From contig DBQX01000100.1 of NCBI GenBank assembly GCA_002305415.1, forward strand, positions 1 through 10,383: a DNA stretch of 10,383 nt, read 5' to 3'. A model generated the notes under the pieces. The model had not been told where the DNA came from, did not search any database, and saw nothing but the letters and a program-made list of their open reading frames with translations. Position numbers and translations under genes: made by a program. Each line of letters begins with the position of its first letter. The stretch's first letter is position 1. Origin of the DNA: Actinomycetales bacterium UBA1383. GTDB taxonomy: Bacteria; Actinomycetota; Actinomycetes; Actinomycetales; Actinomycetaceae. This document shows, one piece after another, positions 1 to 6,854 of the stretch.

Positions 1-75
1 CGCGGCCCGAGTGACCGACACTCCTCGCGGCCCGAGTGACCGACACTCCTCGCGGCCCGAGTGACCGACGCCCCC
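1..75. repeat. 25-bp tandem repeat, about 2.8 copies
   Basis: Copies start at 1, 26 and 51. The first two are identical. The third matches through its first 19 bases and then diverges. Each complete unit contains a small inverted repeat, GAGTG (9-13 in copy 1) and CACTC (19-23), around the 5-base loop ACCGA. The array begins at the window edge, so its true copy number is unknown. It lies just upstream of the PLP-enzyme gene and ends before that gene's ribosome binding site. No role can be assigned; it could be a short variable-number repeat or a set of protein-binding sites. Confidence 0.85.
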
Positions 76-136
76 GCTCCGGAATCTCGCTGGCTCGGGG
101 ACGCTGCCGGTAATGTCGAAGAGATCTCGCGCCGAA

Positions 137-142
137 GAGAGG
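137..142 (+). promoter_or_regulatory. Ribosome binding site that sets the PLP-enzyme start
   Basis: GAGAGG lies five bases before the ATG at 148. The alternative in-frame GTG at 61 sits inside the 25-bp repeat and would add 29 residues that do not resemble the family N-terminus, so 148 is preferred. Confidence 0.7.
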
Positions 143-147
143 CCCCC

Positions 148-1296
148 ATGAACGGCGACACCCTGTCCCCCGCCACCCGGGCGGTGGCACTCGGTCGTCC
201 GCCACGGGAGCCCGGGGCGCCAGTCAACCCGCCCGTGGCCCTGACCTCCACCTACATCGCCGACGGCACGGTCAACTACGGGCGTGTCTCCAACCCCACG
301 TGGGAGGCGCTCGAGGAAGTGCTCGGCTCGCTGGAGGGCGGCACCGCGCTCTCCTACTCCTCCGGGATGGGAGCGATCGCGGCCGTCGTGGGGCTGGTGC
401 CGGTCGGTGGCGTCGTCGTGGCGCCACGCCACGTGTACAACGGCACCTCCGCCCTGCTCGCAGAGCGCGAAGCCGCGGGCGCGCTGACGCTGCGGAGGGT
501 CGAGGCTGCGGACACCGCCGGCATCGTCGACGCCTCCGACGGCGCGGACCTGCTGCTCCTGGAGTCGCCCACCAACCCCATGATGGAACTCACCGACATC
601 GCGGCCGTGATGCGCGGGCTTCGCGACGGTGCCACCACCGCGGCCACCCCCACCACCCCCGCAACCCCCGCCACCGGGACATCCCGCCGGAGTGCACGCC
701 CCATCGTGGCCGTCGACAACACCTTCGCGACACCGCTGGCACAGCAACCTCTGGGGCTCGGGGTGGACGCCGTCATCCACTCGGCCACCAAGTACCTCGC
801 CGGTCACTCGGACGTGGTGCTCGGCGCCGTCGTGGTCTCGCCGCACCGCCCGGACCTGGTCGAACGCCTCCACACGTATCGCACCCTGCACGGCGCGATC
901 CCGGGCCCGATGGAGGCGTGGCTGGTGCTGCGGGGCGTCCGGACGCTCCACGTGCGGCTCGAGCGGGCGTCCGCCACGGCCCGGCTCCTCGCCGACCGCC
1001 TCGCGGGCCACCCGGCCGTCGCCCGCGTGCGATACCCCGGGTTCGGGGCGATGATCTCGATCGAGGTCGCCGGCGACGTCGCCGCCGCCGAGGCGGTGTG
1101 CGCCGCCACGCGGCTGTGGACGCACTCCACCAGCCTCGGCGCCGTCGAGTCGCAGATCGAGCGGCGACGCCGTCACCCCCTCGAGGCCACGACCGTTCCG
1201 GAGACGCTCCTGCGGCTGTCGGTTGGGGTGGAGGACCCTGAGGACCTCTGGACGGACCTCGACCAGGCCCTCCGCAGCAGCAGGGAGAACGCGTGA
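148..1296 (+). CDS. Cystathionine gamma-lyase/gamma-synthase family PLP enzyme
   Basis: This 382-residue cytosolic enzyme belongs to the Cys/Met metabolism PLP-dependent family (transsulfuration, fold type I). Visible landmarks are the YGR-SNPT segment near residues 44-51, the cofactor phosphate-binding SGM at 72-74, ESPTNP at 139-144, the cofactor-ring Asp in DNTFATP at 190, and the Schiff-base Lys215 in HSATKYLAGHSD. Two departures are visible. An Ala/Thr/Pro-rich insert occupies about residues 162-183, before the DNTFATP strand. The stretch between VRYPG and FGAMISIEV is also short, lacking the usual dozen or more residues with HELAKRQM-like sequence. From memory the second feature is normal for an actinobacterial clade usually labelled cystathionine gamma-lyase. 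The reaction (lyase on cystathionine versus synthase on O-acyl-homoserine) cannot be fixed from sequence alone. Its stop overlaps the next start as GTGA, so the two genes are probably translationally coupled. Confidence 0.88.
   Translation: MNGDTLSPATRAVALGRPPREPGAPVNPPVALTSTYIADGTVNYGRVSNPTWEALEEVLGSLEGGTALSYSSGMGAIAAVVGLVPVGGVVVAPRHVYNGTSALLAEREAAGALTLRRVEAADTAGIVDASDGADLLLLESPTNPMMELTDIAAVMRGLRDGATTAATPTTPATPATGTSRRSARPIVAVDNTFATPLAQQPLGLGVDAVIHSATKYLAGHSDVVLGAVVVSPHRPDLVERLHTYRTLHGAIPGPMEAWLVLRGVRTLHVRLERASATARLLADRLAGHPAVARVRYPGFGAMISIEVAGDVAAAEAVCAATRLWTHSTSLGAVESQIERRRRHPLEATTVPETLLRLSVGVEDPEDLWTDLDQALRSSRENA
631..675 (+). repeat. Low-complexity ACC/CCC-rich tract coding an Ala/Thr/Pro insert
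   Basis: A run of ACC, CCC and GCC codons with repeated ACCCCC blocks encodes the Ala/Thr/Pro-rich loop inside the PLP enzyme. The loop falls between a surface helix and the conserved DNTFATP strand, where relatives have a short connection, so it looks like an in-frame expansion that the fold tolerates. Confidence 0.7.
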
Positions 1297-2690
1297 ACGA
1301 CACCCGGCCCCGCCTGCACTTCACGGTCCGCGAGGGCTGGATCAACGACCCCCTCGGGTTGACCTGGCACGGCGGGCAGTACCACCTCTTCTACCAGTTC
1401 GTGCCGGACCACACGGTCTGGCGACCCGAGCAACGCTGGGGCCACGCCACCAGCCCGGACCTGCTGCACTGGGCCGAGCGTCCCGTTGCACTGGCCCCCG
1501 GCGACGGCGACGACGGCGTCTGGTCGGGCAGCGTCGTCGTCCCCGAGGAGGGTCCCGCCGCGCTGTTCTACACCGCCGTCCGCCTCGGGAACCTGGACGA
1601 CGGGCGCGTCCGCATCGCCCGGCCCGCCGACGCCACCTGGGACATGTGGGTGAAGGGCGGTGTGGTGGTCGAACCGCCACCGGAACTCGACCTCCTGATG
1701 TTCCGCGACCCCTGGGTGGTGCGAGACGGCGGCGCCTGGCGGATGGTCGTGGGGGCGGCGTTCACCGACGGGACCGCGGCAGCCCTGACCTACCGGTCGG
1801 AGGACCTCGAGGACTGGACCTACGACGGTGTGCTCGTCAGCCGACACCGCGAGGAGGTCGGCCCAGTGTGGACAGGCGCTGGCTGGGAGTGCCCGCAGCT
1901 CTTCCGGCTCGGCGATGACTGGGTGCTCACGTTCTCGGTCTGGGAGCCGGAGGAGATCCACTACGAGGCGTACGCGGTGGGCGCACTCACGGACGGCAGG
2001 TTCACGGCCCGCAGTTGGGGGCGGCTCTCCTGGGGGCCCTCCCCGTACGCCGGCTCCGCCTTCGTGGACAGGGACGGCGCCCGCGGGCTCATCTACTGGT
2101 TGCGGGGGATGACCGACCCGGCCGGTCGCTGGGCGGGGGTCCACTCGCTGCCGCACACTCTCCACCTCGACGGCGACCGGTTGGTCGCGGTGCCGCACGC
2201 CACCCTCGCGGCCCGCCGGATCGGGGGGACGAGGAGCGTTCGCCGACTTCCTGCGTCACCGCAGTGGGGTCCGGATGGGCAGGCGGACTGGGGTCCGGAT
2301 GGGCAGCGGGCGCAGCTCCGGGAGGGCGCCGCCGGGACCGGCCTCCAGGTTGACGTGGTGATCACCCTCGACCCACCCCCCGAACAGCGGGATCACGTCC
2401 TCGGGGATCGCACCCCCGACCCACCCCCCGACCAACCCGAGTGCACCCTCGACGTCGACGACGGCGCGCTCCAGCTCCGGGTGCGCGGCGCGGAACTGGC
2501 CACCACCACGCCGGACGGCTCCTGGACCATGCCGCTCGGTGGCCGCGTTGTCCGCGTGGTGCTGGACGGGCCAGTGGTGGAGATCTTCGCCGAGCACGGG
2601 ACCATGGCCCTCGTGGTGCCGTGCGGGTCGGCGGGGCGCTCGCTCCATCTCGCCGGCCCGGGGAGGGCGGAGGTGTGGGAGCTCGGGTGA
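1293..2690 (+). CDS. Glycoside hydrolase family 32 beta-fructofuranosidase (sucrose/fructan hydrolase)
   Basis: This 465-residue protein has the three GH32 catalytic blocks: WINDPLG at 16-22 with nucleophile Asp19, FRDP at 137-140 with transition-state stabiliser Asp139, and WECPQ at 198-202 with acid/base Glu199. WSGS at 77-80 is also typical. Residues 1 to about 305 form the five-bladed propeller. The C-terminal part, with DGPVVEIFAEHGT near 425-437, matches the family's beta-sandwich. There is no signal peptide, so it probably cleaves sucrose or short fructo-oligosaccharides in the cytoplasm to release fructose. The start is GTG at 1293, overlapping the upstream stop by 4 bp, with GGGAGA at 1283-1288 as ribosome binding site. 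Short direct repeats expand the inter-domain and sandwich region (WGPDGQ twice, DPPPE/DPPPD). No sugar transporter of the PTS or ABC type is adjacent, and the facing MFS gene does not look like a sucrose permease. Substrate within GH32 is inferred. Confidence 0.92.
   Translation: MNDTRPRLHFTVREGWINDPLGLTWHGGQYHLFYQFVPDHTVWRPEQRWGHATSPDLLHWAERPVALAPGDGDDGVWSGSVVVPEEGPAALFYTAVRLGNLDDGRVRIARPADATWDMWVKGGVVVEPPPELDLLMFRDPWVVRDGGAWRMVVGAAFTDGTAAALTYRSEDLEDWTYDGVLVSRHREEVGPVWTGAGWECPQLFRLGDDWVLTFSVWEPEEIHYEAYAVGALTDGRFTARSWGRLSWGPSPYAGSAFVDRDGARGLIYWLRGMTDPAGRWAGVHSLPHTLHLDGDRLVAVPHATLAARRIGGTRSVRRLPASPQWGPDGQADWGPDGQRAQLREGAAGTGLQVDVVITLDPPPEQRDHVLGDRTPDPPPDQPECTLDVDDGALQLRVRGAELATTTPDGSWTMPLGGRVVRVVLDGPVVEIFAEHGTMALVVPCGSAGRSLHLAGPGRAEVWELG
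2265..2306 (+). repeat. 24-bp-period direct repeat within the GH32 gene
   Basis: Two identical 18-base copies (2265-2282 and 2289-2306) lie 24 bases apart and encode WGPDGQ twice. They fall in the connector between propeller and beta-sandwich and keep the frame, consistent with a recent in-frame duplication. Confidence 0.85.
2369..2431 (+). repeat. 48-bp-period direct repeat within the GH32 gene
   Basis: Two identical 15-base copies (2369-2383 and 2417-2431) lie 48 bases apart and encode DPPPE and DPPPD. They sit in the beta-sandwich part, in what looks like a proline-rich loop. The spacing is twice that of the neighbouring 24-bp repeat. Confidence 0.75.
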
Positions 2691-2711
2691 GGGGCGCTCG
2701 GGTACCGCGAG

Positions 2712-4121
2712 TCAGACGCGGGCGCCCGCCGCCTCGAACTCGGCGAGTTCCTTCTCGTAGAGCGCCATGTGCTGGGCGCGGCCGCGGTTCATCCCGATCA
2801 CGGCAACCGCCACCACCACGGCGAGCGCGACCGGGGCGATCATGAAGCCGCGGTCGTAGGACCGGGTGGTCTCGTCGAAGAAGAGACCCCAGATGGGTGC
2901 TCCCAGCGCCATCCCGAGCGTGTAGGCGGACCCGGTCACTGACCAGATCTTGCCGAACGCCTTCTGGCCCACAGCCTTCGCCGTCAGAAGCGGCGGCTGC
3001 ACGGTGCCGTTGGACATTCCCGCGGACATGAACAGCATGGCCACCAGCGGCAGCCAGACCCCGATGGAGTTCCCCGCAGCGGCGTAGTGGGGCAGGAACA
3101 GGAAGAAGGCGGCCTGCATGGAGAGCGTGATGGTCATCGCCGCCAGCACGCCGAACTTGTCGTTGAGGACACCGAGCGTGGGCTTCAGGATCAGCAGCCC
3201 CAGCGTCCAGATCATCATGGCGGTCGAGAACATGGTGACCGGCTGGCCCATTCCGTCGGGCACCGGGTTGGTCCACTGGCCGGTGAGATACGGCGCCATG
3301 ATCTGTGCGGCGGCGTGCACGATGCCCAGCAGCACCGAGGCGCCGAAGATCATCCACAGGGACACCGAGCGCAGCGCCTGCGCGAACGTGAAGCCGGGCA
3401 CCGGGCGGGAGAGGTCGGCGGAGAGCCGCGCCCCCGGCTCGAGCGCGCCGAGCGCCATGAGACCCACCTGCGAGGGCCGCTCCACCACGAGGAAGAACAC
3501 CGCCGGCAGCGTCAACGCGAGCACGATCACCGCCATGACGAGGTAGGCCGTGCGATAGCCGTCCACGTTGAACGCCGGGTCAGTCGGGTTGCCGCCGAAC
3601 GCGGGTACGAGGTACGACCACACGATGCCGCCGATGCCGGTGCCCCCCGTCACCAGCCCCACCACCAGGCCCTTCCGTGCCACGAACCAGTTGTTGACCC
3701 ACACGATCGGGCACAACTGGTAGCTGATCCCGTACCCCAGTCCCAGCACGACGCCCGCCACGTAGAGCAGGGTCGGCGTCGTCGCCAGCCAGAAGATCAC
3801 CAGGGCCCCCGCCACGATTCCGCTCCCCACCAGCATCAGCACCTTCGTGCCGACGCGGGGCAGCAGCGGCCCCCCGATGAACATCATCGAGGCCACGATC
3901 GAGAGCATCATCAGCGTGAAGTACAGGAGGATCGCGCTCTGCGGGACGTCCTGCGCCGTGCCGGGCCCCATCTTCAGGAAGATGTACGGGTGGAAGAAGG
4001 ACACCCCCGAGAGGGGCACTGACGCAGCGATCATGCAGATCAGGGCGCCAGCCGCCACCGACCAGTGACGGGAGGTCATCCTGCCGGTTGGGGCCGGGGT
4101 GGTGGTCACCGACGTCGCCAT
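2712..4121 (-). CDS. MFS transporter, possibly OFA/monocarboxylate-like
   Basis: This 469-residue inner-membrane protein shows twelve hydrophobic segments (approximately 19-38, 62-82, 93-111, 116-140, 152-172, 190-212, 252-276, 297-315, 324-343, 353-372, 392-414, 424-444). A longer hydrophilic loop between segments 6 and 7 gives the 6+6 arrangement of the major facilitator superfamily. The segment-4/5 region with NNWFVARKGLVVG followed by a Gly-rich TGGTGIGG helix resembles the oxalate/formate antiporter and monocarboxylate porter group, where an N-x-WF-x(3)-[KR]-G motif is common. On that basis the substrate may be an organic anion, but this is inference. The start at 4121 is chosen because AGGAGGG lies five bases upstream; the longer open frame to 4331 adds an Arg/Pro-rich stretch unlike the family. 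The gene converges with the GH32 gene (21-bp gap) and diverges from the kinase-like gene. Confidence 0.85.
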   Translation of the reverse strand: MATSVTTTPAPTGRMTSRHWSVAAGALICMIAASVPLSGVSFFHPYIFLKMGPGTAQDVPQSAILLYFTLMMLSIVASMMFIGGPLLPRVGTKVLMLVGSGIVAGALVIFWLATTPTLLYVAGVVLGLGYGISYQLCPIVWVNNWFVARKGLVVGLVTGGTGIGGIVWSYLVPAFGGNPTDPAFNVDGYRTAYLVMAVIVLALTLPAVFFLVVERPSQVGLMALGALEPGARLSADLSRPVPGFTFAQALRSVSLWMIFGASVLLGIVHAAAQIMAPYLTGQWTNPVPDGMGQPVTMFSTAMMIWTLGLLILKPTLGVLNDKFGVLAAMTITLSMQAAFFLFLPHYAAAGNSIGVWLPLVAMLFMSAGMSNGTVQPPLLTAKAVGQKAFGKIWSVTGSAYTLGMALGAPIWGLFFDETTRSYDRGFMIAPVALAVVVAVAVIGMNRGRAQHMALYEKELAEFEAAGARV

Positions 4122-4126
4122 GGAAA

Positions 4127-4133
4127 CCCTCCT
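4127..4133 (-). promoter_or_regulatory. Ribosome binding site that sets the MFS start
   Basis: On the minus strand AGGAGGG is followed by five bases and the ATG at 4121-4119. This near-perfect Shine-Dalgarno excludes the longer frame beginning at 4331. Confidence 0.85.
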
Positions 4134-4229
4134 GAGAGTCCGGAGTGCCGGGGCCCTCGGGCGGGGTCGCCGTCGAGCCGCTGCCAAGAACGGTACTTCC
4201 GCAGGTGGCCGCCCACGCCGGTTGTGGCA

Positions 4230-4260
4230 CGAGTTGCCAGACGAATTGGATGGCAACTCG
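4230..4260. promoter_or_regulatory. Perfect 10-bp inverted repeat in a divergent intergenic (candidate operator)
   Basis: CGAGTTGCCA at 4230-4239 and TGGCAACTCG at 4251-4260 are exact reverse complements separated by 11 bases. The arm centres are 21 bp apart, about two helical turns, as expected for a dimeric regulator binding one face of the DNA. It lies 62 bp upstream of the kinase-like start and 109 bp upstream of the MFS start. No U-run follows on either strand, so it is not a typical intrinsic terminator. No regulator gene is adjacent. An mRNA hairpin in a 5' leader is the alternative. The rest of the 200-bp gap 4122-4321 shows no clear -35/-10 pair. Confidence 0.6.
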
Positions 4261-4321
4261 CCCCACCCGGCCCCCGCCCGGGGCCACACTTGCCCTGGGA
4301 CCAACGTGGGAAGGCACCACC

Positions 4322-4936
4322 GTGAACGCACCGGTAGTCACACTCTTCGAGGCCTACGGCGCTGGCGCCGACGTCGTCGGGCCCGCGCTCGCCGAGCAGC
4401 TGGGGGTGCCGTGGATCGGCCAGGCCACGACGTCGGAGCAGTACGAGGCGGCGGACGCGAAGGGGACCGGACGCATCAACGTGCGCCAGTTCCTCACGAG
4501 CCTCGCGTTCCTCGACCAGGGGTCGGTGGAACTGGTGCAGGACCCCATGGAGGAGCTCGCACGCGACCAGGCGCAGCAGGTTCGCGGCCTCGTGGCGAGC
4601 GGCGGGGTCATCCTTGGGCGCAACGCCACGGTGATCCTCACCGGTCTTCCGGGCGCGCTGCACGTGAAGCTCGACGGCCCGCGGGAGTACCGGGTTGCGC
4701 GCGCTGCCCAGGCCGCGGGGATCACGGAGGAGCAGGCCGCGCTCCGGCAGCAGCGCGAGGACGCGGCGCGCGCGGAGATCTCGCTCGAGGTGTGGGGTTG
4801 GGACCCCCGCCTCACGGCGTGGTATGACCTGGTGATCAACACCGCCACCTTCGGGCTCGCCGCCGCCGGTGAGATGATCGTGGACGCGCTCAACCGGAAG
4901 CGTGTTGCCGCCGGACTCCAGCCCGTGGCCGGATAA
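4322..4936 (+). CDS. Cytidylate kinase-like family protein
   Basis: This 204-residue soluble protein resembles the cytidylate-kinase-like (AAK6/Cytidylate_kin2) group of P-loop NMP-kinase relatives. The N-terminal strand and loop PVVTLFEAYGAGADVVG lead to ALAEQLGVPWIG. A second strand holds VILGRNATVIL near 96-106. The helical middle around 122-158 (REYRVARAAQAAGITEEQAALR) matches the lid-like region, and YDLVINT at 168-174 is the typical late strand. The usual SR-x-YGSGG loop is replaced here by FEAYGAGAD, lacking the Ser-Arg pair. From memory related actinobacterial proteins share this change, so phosphotransfer activity is uncertain. The start is GTG at 4322, with GGGAAGG (4308-4314) seven bases upstream; the longer frame from 4145 crosses the inverted repeat and is unlikely. 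The next gene lies 60 bp downstream on the same strand. Substrate is unknown. Confidence 0.75.
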   Translation: MNAPVVTLFEAYGAGADVVGPALAEQLGVPWIGQATTSEQYEAADAKGTGRINVRQFLTSLAFLDQGSVELVQDPMEELARDQAQQVRGLVASGGVILGRNATVILTGLPGALHVKLDGPREYRVARAAQAAGITEEQAALRQQREDAARAEISLEVWGWDPRLTAWYDLVINTATFGLAAAGEMIVDALNRKRVAAGLQPVAG

Positions 4937-4996
4937 CGGAGCGTCGCGCCGTCACGTCCGGCGCACAGCGGACATCGGAGAGCAGCGGGAGCGGCC

Positions 4997-5626
4997 ATGC
5001 ACGTGGACACACTGATCCTGGTCGCGGACCTGCTCGGCACCTTCGCCTTCGCCGCCGGTGGCGCGTACACCGCGCTGCGCGCCGCCAAGCTGGACATCGT
5101 GGGCATGATCTTCCTCGGGGTGGTGTCCGCGGTGGGTGGCGGCATCATCCGGGACGTCCTGATCGGGAACATCCCCCCGATCGCCCTGGACGTGTGGTAC
5201 TACCTCGTGGTCGCGACAGCCGGTTCGCTCCTCCCGATGGTGCTGCACCGGCCCAACCGGCTCCTGAAGATGACCGTCCAGCTGTTCGACTCCGTGGGCC
5301 TCAGCCTCTTCTGCGTGGTCGGCGCGGTTAAGGCGATGTCCGCTGGCCTGACCCCGCTCGCCGCGATCACGATGGGGGCGATCACCGCGGTCGGCGGCGG
5401 GGTGCTGCGGGACCTGATGGTCAAGCGGGTGCCCGAGGTCCTGCGCACCGGCTTCTACGTCATCCCCGCCCTCGTGGGCGCCACGATCGTGGTGGTGGCC
5501 GGCGTGGTCGACGTGACCTCCCCGTGGGCGTCGCTGGCCGGCGGGCTCGCCGCCTGGCTGCTGCGCATGCTGGGTGTCTGGCGCGGGCTGCAGGCCCCGA
5601 GCGCGCCGACGGAAGCAGCCCCGTAG
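4997..5626 (+). CDS. TRIC/UPF0126 family membrane protein (cation channel or glycine transporter family)
   Basis: This 209-residue integral membrane protein is built from two homologous halves, each with the family signature: GGGIIRDVLIGNIP at 47-60 and GGGVLRDLMVKRVP at 133-146. About seven hydrophobic segments are visible, as in prokaryotic homologues of trimeric intracellular cation channels (YicG/UPF0126). Some relatives are annotated as glycine transporters. The length is normal for the family. The ATG at 4997 is preceded five bases upstream by GGGAG (4987-4991). It follows the kinase-like gene by 60 bp without an obvious terminator, so the two may be co-transcribed, and it converges with the L,D-transpeptidase gene across 16 bp. 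The C-terminal tail after about residue 193 is hydrophilic and Pro/Ala-rich. Transported ion or solute is not deducible. Confidence 0.9.
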   Translation: MHVDTLILVADLLGTFAFAAGGAYTALRAAKLDIVGMIFLGVVSAVGGGIIRDVLIGNIPPIALDVWYYLVVATAGSLLPMVLHRPNRLLKMTVQLFDSVGLSLFCVVGAVKAMSAGLTPLAAITMGAITAVGGGVLRDLMVKRVPEVLRTGFYVIPALVGATIVVVAGVVDVTSPWASLAGGLAAWLLRMLGVWRGLQAPSAPTEAAP

Positions 5627-5642
5627 GAAGACGGAAAGCGAC

Positions 5643-6683
5643 TCAGTACGAGCCGACCACAGAGAAGTAGACCTGCCCGCCGTCGTTCGAGATGTTGTGG
5701 AAGAGCCAGTCCGAGGTGGCCACCGTGACGCGGACGCAGCCGTGACTCGCCGGGTAGGTGGGGACCGACCCGGAGCCGTGCAGCATGAACGAGCCCGAGA
5801 ACGACCGCTTGTTGTACATGTTCCCGTACTGCGAGTACAGGCCGGTGCCGTCCGGATGGATCGCGTTCTCGCCGGCCGAGTGGTTGTAACAGGACTCGGG
5901 GAAGATGGTGGAGCAGCTCCACCCGGGATAGGTGCGGCCGAGCCAGTAGTCGCCGTTCGGGGTCCCGTAGCCCGGCCGACCGGTGGAGATCCGCATGACC
6001 CGCACGTACGCCCCGCCGCGCACGTACACCATCGTCTGGCAGGTCTCGCTGGCGAGCAGGTAGGTGGACATGCCGTGGCGCGACGCCGCCGGGATCGATC
6101 CCAGCCGCGAGTACCACGCGTTGTAGTCGCGCAGTCGCGCGAGGTCGGCGTTCGTGAGGCGGCCCCGCGAGACGTCGAGCCCGGCCATCGACCGGAAGGT
6201 GCACAGGCCCTGCGCCGTGAGCGGCCCCCAGATCCCGTCCGCGGGGCCGGTGGGGATCGAGAACTTCCGCAGGATCTGCTGCGCCTCCAGCACCGCGTTG
6301 TCCACGGCGGGCTCCGCGGGTGCCGGCGGCGGCTCGGCGGCAGGCGCCGGCTCGGGAGACGGCGACGGCTCGGCAGCAGGCGGCGGCTCGGCGGTGGGCG
6401 ACGGCTCGGCGGTGGACGACGGCTCGGCCGTGGGCGACGGCTCGACTGTTGGCGACGCCTCGGCGGCGGGCGACGGCTCCCCGGCGGGCAACGCCCCAGC
6501 AGTGGGTGACGGCGCAGCAGCCGGCGCCGATGTCCCCGCCTCTGTGGACGCCGGCGCACGCGGGGACGTCGTGGTGGGGCTGGCCGGATCGTCGGCCGCA
6601 CTGAAGTCGCCGGACGCCGTGCATGCGGCGAGCGCCACGCACCAGGTGACTGCCCATGCGATCACCCGCCATCGTGTGGCCAC
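5643..6683 (-). CDS. Lipoprotein L,D-transpeptidase (YkuD domain) with peptidoglycan-binding-like domain
   Basis: This 346-residue exported enzyme probably cross-links peptidoglycan (3-3 links) or attaches proteins to it on the outer face of the membrane. Residues 1-21 form a lipoprotein signal ending in LAAC, with Cys21 the lipidation site. Residues 22 to about 125 are a disordered Pro/Ala/Ser/Thr/Glu linker containing nine hexapeptide repeats (69-122). Residues 130 to about 168 (QQILRKFSIPTGPADGIWGP) resemble a peptidoglycan-binding type-1 domain. The catalytic YkuD domain fills the C-terminus, with His302 in LHGSGS and SHGCVR at 313-318 holding nucleophile Cys316. Four further cysteines (161, 215, 257, 265) could form disulfides. 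The start is GTG at 6683, with GGGGAGG six bases upstream (6690-6696). The linker probably spans wall material between the lipid anchor and the substrate. The DUF4203-like gene ends 171 bp upstream on the same strand. Confidence 0.92.
   Translation of the reverse strand: MATRWRVIAWAVTWCVALAACTASGDFSAADDPASPTTTSPRAPASTEAGTSAPAAAPSPTAGALPAGEPSPAAEASPTVEPSPTAEPSSTAEPSPTAEPPPAAEPSPSPEPAPAAEPPPAPAEPAVDNAVLEAQQILRKFSIPTGPADGIWGPLTAQGLCTFRSMAGLDVSRGRLTNADLARLRDYNAWYSRLGSIPAASRHGMSTYLLASETCQTMVYVRGGAYVRVMRISTGRPGYGTPNGDYWLGRTYPGWSCSTIFPESCYNHSAGENAIHPDGTGLYSQYGNMYNKRSFSGSFMLHGSGSVPTYPASHGCVRVTVATSDWLFHNISNDGGQVYFSVVGSY
6318..6479 (-). repeat. 18-bp in-frame tandem repeats (nine units) in the L,D-transpeptidase linker
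   Basis: Nine consecutive hexapeptides of the pattern E-[PA]-x-P-x-x (for example EPSPTA, EPSSTA, EPPPAA) are encoded by imperfect 18-base units filling exactly 162 bases. Such an array can gain or lose units without shifting frame, changing the reach of the catalytic domain from the membrane. Confidence 0.85.
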
Positions 6684-6854
6684 CGCGATCCTCCCCGCTC
6701 CTCAGGACCCCCATCGTCGCACCTCGACGCCCCACACGGGAAGAAGGCGCGGCGAATGTGGACAGGCCCACCGAGGAGGGAGAAGGACCTGCCGCGGGCC
6801 GCAGGGCGACGGCGCGGCACGGCGTCACGCGCGCGACGGCGACACGGGCATGCC
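6684..6854. other. Intergenic gap between the DUF4203-like and L,D-transpeptidase genes
   Basis: This 171-bp gap separates two minus-strand genes. Apart from the ribosome binding site at 6690-6696 I see no convincing promoter hexamers, terminator with U-run, or small gene. It presumably contains the L,D-transpeptidase promoter if that gene is transcribed separately. Confidence 0.4.

Noticed and set aside
61..147. Upstream extension of the PLP enzyme from the GTG at 61
   Set aside because: The GTG lies within the 25-bp repeat, has no ribosome binding site, and adds residues unlike the family; ATG 148 has a good one.
1173..2198. Minus-strand open frame opposite the GH32 gene
   Set aside because: It is a shadow of a gene with all GH32 catalytic motifs, and its composition is unlike a real protein.
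2691..2711. Bidirectional terminator between GH32 and MFS genes
   Set aside because: Only a 4-bp CTCG/CGAG stem with a 7-base loop and no T-run; too weak to call.
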